A DNA stretch of 64,000 bases from Amycolatopsis mongoliensis (GTDB lineage Bacteria; Actinomycetota; Actinomycetes; Mycobacteriales; Pseudonocardiaceae). The position numbers were made by a program, and so were the translations under genes. Below are positions 8,133 through 15,800 of this stretch, in pieces (the stretch's first letter is position 1; every line of letters starts with the position of its first letter). The notes under the pieces were generated by a model. It was not told the DNA's origin, ran no database searches, and saw nothing but the letters and a program-made list of their open reading frames with translations. Location of the stretch: contig NZ_CP127295.1 in assembly GCF_030285665.1 (NCBI RefSeq), positions 7,192,001-7,256,000 of the forward strand, given 5' to 3'.

Positions 8133-8848
8133 CGGCCGTGCCCGGCGCCGCCGCGCTGCTCGCGGTGTGGGAGTCGGGGCTGGCGGCCGGCCCGGTGCGC
8201 CGCGCGGTGCTCCTGCACGCGGCCGCGCGGCCGGGCCTGGCGGCCGACGCCCTGCTCGCCACCGCCGTCGGGGAGCGGGACGCGGCCCTGTTCGGGCTGC
8301 GGGCCGCGCTCTTCGGCGCGGCGATGCCGGTCCGCCTGGCCTGTCCGGGCTGCGGGGCGGAGCTGGAGTTCGCGTTCGACGCCACGGCGGTGGCCGCGCT
8401 CGCGCGGCCGCCCGGGGAGCCGGTGGCGGTGACCGAAGGGGAGTGGACGGTGGTGCTGCGGCTGCCGACGACCGGCGACCTGCTCGACGCCGGGACCACC
8501 GCGCGCGGGCTGCTGGCGCGGTGCGTCGTCGAGGCCGGCCGGGCCGGCGAACCGGCCGCGGTGGACGAGCTGCCCGACGCCGTCGTGGCACGGGCGGGCG
8601 AGGCGGTGGCCGAAGCGGACCCGCGCGCCGACGTCCGGTTCGACGTCGGCTGCCCGGATTGCGGCGCCGCCACCGGCGCCGAGCTGGACATCGCGAGCTT
8701 CCTGTGGGCGGAGCTGGACGCGTGGGCGCACGCCACGCTGCTGGAGGTCCACCTGCTGGCCACGAGCTACGGCTGGCGCGAGCCCGACGTGCTGGCGCTG
8801 AGCCCGGCCCGCCGGCGCCGGTACCTGGAGTTGTGCGGCCATGGCTGA
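8129..8848 (+). CDS. Zinc-ribbon eCIS baseplate/assembly protein
   Basis: A 239-residue cytosolic protein found in this position in phage-tail-like clusters. Two Cys pairs, CPGCG at about residue 72 and CPDCG at about residue 175, can form one or two zinc ribbons. Between them is an alpha/beta region (VVLRLPTTGDLLDA) similar to T4-like baseplate or tail-assembly proteins, and the C-terminus carries the WAELDAWAHATLLEVHLLA helix and a final YGWREPDVLALSPARRRRYL motif that resembles assembly chaperones. I start at TTG 8129, whose TTGA overlap with the tube stop fits coupling; GTG 8138 is the alternative. Exact structural place in the particle is not established by sequence. Confidence 0.72.
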   Translation: MTAVPGAAALLAVWESGLAAGPVRRAVLLHAAARPGLAADALLATAVGERDAALFGLRAALFGAAMPVRLACPGCGAELEFAFDATAVAALARPPGEPVAVTEGEWTVVLRLPTTGDLLDAGTTARGLLARCVVEAGRAGEPAAVDELPDAVVARAGEAVAEADPRADVRFDVGCPDCGAATGAELDIASFLWAELDAWAHATLLEVHLLATSYGWREPDVLALSPARRRRYLELCGHG

Positions 8849-9488
8849 CTTCTTCGCGCGGCTGGTGGCGCGCTCGGCCGGGCGGCCCGGGCCGCTGCCG
8901 CGGGTCCAGCCCCGGCTGCCGCACCCGTACGAGCGGCCGGTGGCGCCCGAGCCGGAGCCGGCCGACGCCGTGCCATCGGTGCCGGCCGCACCTCGGGTGG
9001 CGCCGGACCGGCCGCCGGAGCCGCCGGAGATCCAGCGGCACCACAGCGAAACCGTGCGCCTGGACCACGAGGTGCGCCACACCACGACCGTCGAGCGCTC
9101 ACTGACCACAGTGGACTCTTCGGTGCGGGAGGTGCTGGAGCGGATCGAGGCCGCTCCGGCGCCGTCGCTGGTCCCGGCCGTCCCGTCCGGACCGCCGGGG
9201 GACCCGGGTCCGCCGGGCGCCGACGGGACACCCGGCACACCGGGCACGCCCGGAGCGGTCGCGCGGATGGCCGAGGCGGTCGCCGTCGTCGCCCAGCCCG
9301 AGCGGCTCCCGGCGGCGCCGCGGCGTTCCCGGCGCGAACCGGACCGCGTGGTGCACGTCAGCATCGGCCGCCTGGAGGTCAAGGCGGCCGGGGCCGCGCC
9401 GTCGCCCGCCGCGGCGCGCCGCCCGGCCGGGCGGCGGGCCGCTCCCGCCGTCCCCCTCGCGGACTACCTGGCCAGGGAGGGCTCGTGA
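8841..9488 (+). CDS. eCIS-associated protein with collagen-like repeat
   Basis: A 215-residue, proline- and alanine-rich protein of unknown function. After a short N-terminal helix (ADFFARLVARSAG) comes a Pro-rich linker, a likely coiled helix (RHTTTVERSLTTVDSSVREV), and an uninterrupted collagen-like Gly-X-Y run of about nine triplets at residues 115-139. The C-terminus has VVHVSIGRLEVKA and PLADYLARE, a signature I associate with small conserved proteins of eCIS clusters. It overlaps the upstream zinc-ribbon gene by eight bases and its TGA overlaps the next GTG. It may be a flexible linker or adaptor at the tube or baseplate; not a tail fibre on size. Confidence 0.7.
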   Translation: MADFFARLVARSAGRPGPLPRVQPRLPHPYERPVAPEPEPADAVPSVPAAPRVAPDRPPEPPEIQRHHSETVRLDHEVRHTTTVERSLTTVDSSVREVLERIEAAPAPSLVPAVPSGPPGDPGPPGADGTPGTPGTPGAVARMAEAVAVVAQPERLPAAPRRSRREPDRVVHVSIGRLEVKAAGAAPSPAAARRPAGRRAAPAVPLADYLAREGS

Positions 9489-10714
9489 GCAACTACCTCG
9501 CCGTCGCCCAGGCGACCGAGGCCCTGCGGCTGTTCCTGGCCCGCCGGGTCCAGGCCGACGTGCCGTTCGCGGTGCAGGTGCTGGCGCAGAAGCCGTTCAC
9601 CGAGCCGCCCGCGGAACCCACGATCACCGTGTTCCTCTACGAGGTCGTGCCGAACGCGTCCGCGCGCAACCTCGACGCCCCGACGCGCAGCGCCGACGGC
9701 ACGCTGCTCACCCGGCCCCAGGCGGCGATCGACCTGCACTACCTGATCAGCTTCTACGGCCACGACACCGAGCTGCAGCCGCAGAAGCTGCTCGGCTCGG
9801 TGGTGCGCCACCTGCACACCGACGCGGCACTGCTCACCGAGGACCTCGAAGCGGCGGCCGCGTCACCGGCGTTGCTCGGCGGCGACCTCGCGGCGTCCCC
9901 GCAGCGGGTCCGGCTCACGCCGACCAAGCTCGACGTCGACGACCTCTACAAGCTCTGGACCATGCTGATCCAGGTCCCGTACGCGCTTTCCGTGCTGTAT
10001 GCCGGAACGCTCGTGCTCCTGGACGGCGACGGCGTCCCGGCCGCCGGGAAACCGGTGTTGCGGCGCAACGTCCGGGCCGTCGCCGGCGGCCGGCCGGTGC
10101 TCGACCGGGTGCTGTCGCGCCCGGGCGGGAGCACCACACCGCCTCAGGAAGGGCCGGTCCCGCGCGGCTTCGACGTCGTGCTCAAGGGCGACCAGCTCGG
10201 CGGCGACGGCGTGACCGTCGAACTCGGCGATCTGCTGGTGACCCCCTCGGAGGTGCGCGAAGACACCGTCGTGTTCCGGTTCCCCGAGGACCCGCCGGAC
10301 CGCGAGCTGCCGCCGGGCATCCACCCCGTCGCGGTCGTGCAGGACGTGACCTTCCCGGACGGGAGCACCCGCCGCGCGTTCGAGTCCAACACCGTCCCGG
10401 TGCTCCGCCAGCCCTCCGTGCTCGACGTCGCGGTGGCCGACGGCGTGGTCACGGCCGGGCTCGACCTGCCGGTGCGCGACGACCAGCGGGTCGTGCTGCT
10501 GCTGGACGAGCTCGACCCGCCGGCGGACCGGAAAGCCGCCAGCTACCGGTTCCCGGCGCCGGTGCCGCTCGGCCCGCGCCCGGACGAGCGGCAGGTCGTC
10601 GTCGCGACCACCGGCGTGCTCCCCGCGGACTACCTGGTGCGGGTCCAGGTCGACGGCGTGCGCAGCCGCACCGCCGACGACCTGCGGACCCCGTCGGCGC
10701 ACGTGGGGGCCTGA
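9485..10714 (+). CDS. DUF4255 protein, tail terminator/cap (Afp16/Pvc16-like)
   Basis: A 409-residue protein whose first 180 residues match DUF4255 (Pvc16 N-terminal family): start MSNYLAVAQATEALRLFL, then EPTITVFLYEVVPNASARNL and DLHYLISFYGHDTELQPQKLL. In Afp and PVC particles this family forms the hexameric cap that ends tube and sheath polymerisation at the distal end. The C-terminal half is a beta-rich, probably Ig-like extension (GDLLVTPSEVREDTVVFRFP and following), longer than the enterobacterial homologues but common in actinobacteria. GTG start at 9485 overlaps the preceding stop. Assigned with high confidence from the N-terminal domain. Confidence 0.92.
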   Translation: MSNYLAVAQATEALRLFLARRVQADVPFAVQVLAQKPFTEPPAEPTITVFLYEVVPNASARNLDAPTRSADGTLLTRPQAAIDLHYLISFYGHDTELQPQKLLGSVVRHLHTDAALLTEDLEAAAASPALLGGDLAASPQRVRLTPTKLDVDDLYKLWTMLIQVPYALSVLYAGTLVLLDGDGVPAAGKPVLRRNVRAVAGGRPVLDRVLSRPGGSTTPPQEGPVPRGFDVVLKGDQLGGDGVTVELGDLLVTPSEVREDTVVFRFPEDPPDRELPPGIHPVAVVQDVTFPDGSTRRAFESNTVPVLRQPSVLDVAVADGVVTAGLDLPVRDDQRVVLLLDELDPPADRKAASYRFPAPVPLGPRPDERQVVVATTGVLPADYLVRVQVDGVRSRTADDLRTPSAHVGA

Positions 10715-12568
10715 GTGAACACTTCGGACACCTGCGCGCTGGGCCCGGCCGTGGCCGAGGTGCTCGCCCGGCTCGACGCGCACGCCGCCGGCCGCGCCCC
10801 GGCGGACCTCGACGACACTGCCGACCGCGGCACCGCGCTCGAGACCGTGCGGGCCTGCTTCGCGCTGACGCGGTTCGAGCGGGACGTCCTCGTGCTCACC
10901 GCCGCCATGGAGCTCGACCCGGGCACGCCCGCCCGGTGCGCGGCGGCGAGCGGCCGGCCGTTCCCGACGTTCTCGCTGGCCCTGGCGGCGTTGCGCGATC
11001 CGCACTGGAGCGCGCTGACCCCGGACGGCCCGCTGCGGCGCTGGCGGCTGGTCGACGTCGAGAACGACGGCTCGCTGACGTCCGCCCGGCTGCGGATCGA
11101 CGAGCGGATCCTGCACTTCCTGGCCGGGGCGCCCGGGCTGGACCACCGGCTGCGTGGGCTCGCGCGGCGGGTGCCGAGCCCGGCCGGCCTGCCCGCGTCC
11201 CAGACCGCCGTCGCCGACCGGCTGGCGGCGCGGTGGCGCGAGCACGCCGTCGACCTGGCCGGTGGCGACCGGCCGACGCGGTGGGAGACCGCCGCCGTCG
11301 CCGCGGACGGGGCCGGTCTCGCGCTGTACGCGATGGACAGCGCGGACATCCCGGCCGAACCGGCCGAGCGGGACGCGCTGGGCCGGCTCTGGGAGCGGGA
11401 GGCCGTCCTGCTGCCCGCGGCGCTCGTGGTCGAGGTGTCCGGCGACCACCGCGTCGAGTCCTTTGTGGACGCACTGGCCGTGCCGGTGGCGGTCAGCGCC
11501 GACGAGCCGCCGCCGAGCGGCCGGCCGCGGCTGACCGTGACTACGCCGACCCGGGGCGAGCAGCGCGAGCTGTGGTCGAGCGCGCTCAACGGCGTCGCGA
11601 CGCTGGCCGACGGCAGGCTCAAGGACCTCGTGGCGCAGTTCTCGTTGCCCGCGCACGTCATCCGGCAGGCGGGGGAGACGGTCCGGCGCGGCACGGCCGA
11701 GGGCGCGGACCCGGCCGAGCTGGCCTGGCACGCCGGCCGCTCGGCGGCGCGGACGGCCTTGGAGGAGCTCGGGCAGCGCATCGAACCGCGGGCCACGCCG
11801 GACGACCTCGTCCTGCCCGCGCGGCAGCAGGCGATCCTCGGCGAGATCGTCGCGCACGTCCGGCGACGCGGGACCGTGTACCAGGACTGGGGGTTCGAGT
11901 CGGTGCTGCGGCGCGGCCTCGGCGTCACGGCCCTGTTCGCCGGGGGCAGCGGCACCGGCAAGACCCTCGCCGCCGAGGTCGTCGCCGGGCGGCTCGGGCT
12001 GGACCTGTTCGTCATCGACCTGTCCCAGGTGGTCAGCAAGTACATCGGCGAGACCGAGAAGAACCTCCGGCGGGTGTTCGACGCGGCCGAGCGCGGCGGC
12101 TCGGTGCTGCTGTTCGACGAGGCCGACGCGCTGTTCGGCAAGCGCAGCGAGGTCCGCGACAGCCACGACCGGTACGCCAACCTCGAGGTCAGCTACCTGC
12201 TGATGCGGATGGAGGCCTACCGCGGGCTCGCCGTGCTCACCACCAACATGAAGAAGGCCATCGACACCGCCTTCCTGCGCCGGATCCGGTTCGTCGTCGA
12301 CTTCCCGTTCCCGGCCGCGGCCGAACGGGCCCGGATCTGGCGGCGGGTGATCCCGGCCGCGACGCCGGTGGACGCGCTCGACGTCGACCGGCTCGCGCAG
12401 CTGACCGTCGCCGGCGGCAGCATCCGCAATATCGCCCTCTCGGCCGCGTTCCTCGCCGCCGACGAAGGGACATCGCTGGGCATGAGCCACCTGCTCGCGG
12501 CGTCCCGCACGGAGTACCTGAAGCTGGAGCGCTCCCTGACCGCCGGGGAGGTGGCCGGGTGGGTGTGA
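10715..12568 (+). CDS. eCIS AAA+ ATPase (Afp15/Pvc15-like)
   Basis: Cytosolic AAA+ ATPase of 617 residues required for particle assembly or cargo handling in eCIS systems. Walker A GGSGTGKT spans residues 410-417 (Lys416), Walker B LLFDEADALFGKRSE follows at about 465-479 (Asp468, Glu469), and FLRRIRFVVDFPFP with Arg residues fits sensor/arginine-finger positions. The N-terminal 380 residues are helical and lack an ATPase core, as in other members. It resembles the ATPases that also accompany phage-like and archaeal gas-vesicle loci but the neighbours fix the assignment. The GTG start directly abuts the upstream stop, and its own stop overlaps the next GTG by four bases. Confidence 0.94.
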   Translation: MNTSDTCALGPAVAEVLARLDAHAAGRAPADLDDTADRGTALETVRACFALTRFERDVLVLTAAMELDPGTPARCAAASGRPFPTFSLALAALRDPHWSALTPDGPLRRWRLVDVENDGSLTSARLRIDERILHFLAGAPGLDHRLRGLARRVPSPAGLPASQTAVADRLAARWREHAVDLAGGDRPTRWETAAVAADGAGLALYAMDSADIPAEPAERDALGRLWEREAVLLPAALVVEVSGDHRVESFVDALAVPVAVSADEPPPSGRPRLTVTTPTRGEQRELWSSALNGVATLADGRLKDLVAQFSLPAHVIRQAGETVRRGTAEGADPAELAWHAGRSAARTALEELGQRIEPRATPDDLVLPARQQAILGEIVAHVRRRGTVYQDWGFESVLRRGLGVTALFAGGSGTGKTLAAEVVAGRLGLDLFVIDLSQVVSKYIGETEKNLRRVFDAAERGGSVLLFDEADALFGKRSEVRDSHDRYANLEVSYLLMRMEAYRGLAVLTTNMKKAIDTAFLRRIRFVVDFPFPAAAERARIWRRVIPAATPVDALDVDRLAQLTVAGGSIRNIALSAAFLAADEGTSLGMSHLLAASRTEYLKLERSLTAGEVAGWV

Positions 12569-12819
12569 GCGAGCCGCGCCGGATCGTCGTCGAGATCGGC
12601 GACCTGGTGCTCGACGGCTTCCCGCCGGAGATCCGCCGTGACGTCGTCGCGGCGGCGTTCCGGCGTGAGCTGACGCGGCTGCTCACCGGTCCGGTCGGCT
12701 TCGCGGCGTCCCGGTCCCTCGACTCCGCGGTGGCTTCCGTCGCGGCGCCACCCTCTTCGCGCCGGCTGGGTGAGGAACTCGCCCGGACCGTGTACGCGAC
12801 CTTGGACGGTGCCCGGTGA
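12565..12819 (+). CDS. Small eCIS-associated protein
   Basis: An 84-residue protein with no family that I can name. It opens RIVVEIGDLVLDGFPPEIRR, a strand-turn-strand motif resembling the VSIGRLEV element of the protein encoded at 8841, followed by helices (DVVAAAFRRELTRLLTG, LGEELARTVYATL). It starts at GTG 12565 inside the ATPase stop (GTGA) and ends inside the start of the DUF4157 gene (GTGA), so it is locked between them by translational coupling. Position suggests an adaptor for the ATPase or a chaperone for loading the big DUF4157 protein, which is inference only. An in-frame GTG at 12559 is the alternative start. Confidence 0.75.
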   Translation: MSEPRRIVVEIGDLVLDGFPPEIRRDVVAAAFRRELTRLLTGPVGFAASRSLDSAVASVAAPPSSRRLGEELARTVYATLDGAR

Positions 12820-15800
12820 AGGCACCACTCCCGGCTTCGGTGAAGAAGCCCGTCAAGCGGCCGCCGGCGCGCAAGCGGCCCGAGCTGAAGGACATCGTGT
12901 CCGGGGCCGGGCAGCCGCTGGACGTCGGCCTGCGCCGGGACCTGGAAGCCCGGCTGGGGCACGACTTCAGCCGCGTCCGCATCCACGCCGACCGGGACGC
13001 GGCCGCGCTGGCCGAGCTCATCGGCGCGGACGCCGTCACCGTCGGCCAGGAGGTGTTCTTCGCCGAGGGCGCGTTCCACCCCGAGACCGCGCAGGGCCGG
13101 CTGCTGCTGGCCCACGAGCTCCTGCACACCGTGCAGGTGCCGACCGCGCCCGGGCCGCTGCGACTGGGCCGGACCGAGGGCGTGCTCAGCCAACCCGGTG
13201 AGCCGGTCGAGGTCGAGGCCGAGGAGACGGCCCGGGGTTGGCGGGACGGCGTCGTCGAGCGGCGGGAGCAGCAACGGGCGTCCCTGCTCCGGTACACGCG
13301 GGTCAGCGCCGACCAGCAGCGGTCCGAACGGCTCGACCCGGCCGCCATCGTGGACCGGGTCGTCGCCGGAGTGCTGCGCAGCCTGCGCGGCGACCCCGCC
13401 GACACCTCCGGGCGGGTGCGCCTGCAACTGGGCCGGCTCATGCCCGAACTCCAGGAAACCGTGCTGGAGACCTTGAAGGTGCGGCTGCCCTCGGCCGAGT
13501 ACCAGCAGCTGGTCGACCTGATCGGCACGGACGAGAACTCCGACGTCGCGCCCGAGGTCGCCCCGGCCGACCAGCCCGCCTCCGTCGCCGACCCGCAGCC
13601 GGTGACCGATCCCGGCCGGCAGTACGACGAGCAGACGGCGAAGGACGCGAAGCAGCCCGAGGAGAAAGTCGACCAGGACAAGCAGAACGCCGACCAGGCG
13701 GACGAGCGCCGGTCCGAGGACGAGCGCAAGGCCCAGCAGGACAAGTACAGCCAGGAAAAGCACAAGCAGGACACCGACGCCTCGGCCGACAAGGACGCGA
13801 AGAAGAAGGACGAGGACCAGAAGGCCAAGGACGCCAAGGACGGCGACGAGAAGAAGGACAAGGACCGGCAGCGGGACAAGGACGACAAGGACAAGGGCGA
13901 GCAGGACAAGCAGAAGCAGGACGCGGAGAAGAAGGGCGAGGCCGCCAAGCAGGGCGAGCAGCAGGCGCTCCAGGCCGGGCAGGGACAGGCCGTGCCGGCG
14001 CCACCGGCCGGCGGCGCCGGTGCTGCGGCCTCCGGGCCGGGCGGTGCGGGTGCGGCTGCCGGCGCGGCGCCGACGATGGGGGACGACAGCGCCGTCGACA
14101 AGGCCGTGCAAGGGCCCGAAAGTCCGCTGGTGAAGCACGGCGTCCTGGAACGCCCCGGGCAGAAGCCGAAGGACGAGCCCGAGCCGGGCGAGGAACCGAT
14201 CGGGCTGGACGCCGCCCCCACCGCCGAGGTCGCCGAGGAGCCGGAGGTGCCGGAGGAGCGGCAACCGGCGGCGCAGGAGGCACAGCCCGACGACGGCCTG
14301 CCGAAGGCGGACCTGGACGTCGGGAACGTGCCGACCGCGGACAAGCTCACGCTGCCTGCCGACGGTTCGCCGCCGCCCCCGCCGGCACCCCCGTCGTTCC
14401 CGACCCCGCCCGAGCCGGAGCAGAAGCCCGCCGAGGAGGCTAAGGCCCGCACCCAGGAGTACCGGGCCGAGCAGGAGCAGGAACACCGGGAGCCGGCCGA
14501 GATCCAGCCCGCCGCCGGCCAGGTCGACGAGAACGCCGTCGACCGTGAGCCCGTCGAGCCGACCCCGGCGGCTGCGGCCCGGATCCCGGCCCAGCGGATG
14601 GCGCCGGCGGAGGAGCAGGAGCCGGTCGGCGAGGAACCGGCTGAGGTCACCACGGTCGACACGCCCGGCCCGGGTGCCCCCGGCCCTGGCCTCGCGGGAG
14701 CCAGTGCGACCACGCCGGGTGCTGAGCCGGCCGGCACCGAAACGCCGGGCCAGGAGGCCCCGGGCACGGCCCCGCAGGACCAGCTGGCCGGGGCGCCGGG
14801 CCAGGACGGTTCCCTGGAGGCCGGTGGCGGTGGCTGCGCCGGAGCGCCCGAGCCGGCGCCCGCGCCCGAACAGGGCGGCGCCTGTGGCGGCGGCGGTGGC
14901 GGCGGGGCAGCGGGACCCGGTGCCGAGGAGCCCCCGCAACCGGCCGCGCCCGACGTGTCCGCGCAGGAGCCGCAGGCGGCGCTCGCCTCGGTCAGCACCC
15001 GGCAGCCGGCCGACATGGTCGACTCGCTCGGCCAGGTCGACTCGTCGGTCACCACGTCGGTCGGCAAGGACCGCACCGAGCTCCAGGCCGCGCCGCCCAC
15101 CGCGGACCGGCCGTCCGGCGCGCCGCGGACGATGAGCGGGCCGCCGCCCGAGGCGGCGCCGGTGGCCGCCGAGATCCCCCGGGTCGAGGAGGCCAAGCCG
15201 GACGAGAAGGGCAAGCAGCAGCGGCCCGAGGACAAGAACGTCAACGGCGCGCCGCCGGCGACCGCCAACGCCGCCGCGCCGACCGTCGCGGGCGACGCGC
15301 AGGGCAAGCTCAGCCCCGAGGAGAGCGCCAACCTCGAACGGGCCGTCGACGACATCCGGACCACCGACCCGGCGCTGGACAAGGCCACTGTCGGCAGCGC
15401 CCCGACGTTCGAGCTCAAGGGCGAGACCGACCCGGCCCTGGCCGACCAGCAGGCCAAGAACCTCAGCGACACCACCGGGAAGGTGGCCGACGTCGGCCGC
15501 CGGGACGCCGCGCAGCCGCTCGGCGAGGACCACGTCTACCCGAACGTGCCGCCGGAGACGTTGCGGGGCAAGGTGCCGGCCGGCGGTGGCGGCGCACCGG
15601 CCGCCGGCCCGCAGCCCGCGGCCCAGGCCGGCGCCGCCGGGCCCGCGGCCGGCGGCGTGGACAAGGTCGCGGTCTCGGCCGTCGCGCAGCAGGAACGCGG
15701 TCCGCAGATCCAGGCCGCGTTCGGCCAGGGCGCCGGCCAGCTGACCACCGAGCGGAAGTCCCATGACGACCAGGCCGTCCAGGAGCACCAGCAGAACCAG

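Noticed and set aside
5739..9080. Minus-strand long frame opposite the sheath, tube and baseplate genes
   Set aside because: Antisense shadow; codon bias and homology favour the plus strand genes.
9180..9270. Short tandem repeat of a mobile element
   Set aside because: It encodes Gly-X-Y triplets in frame of a coupled gene; not an array or insertion.
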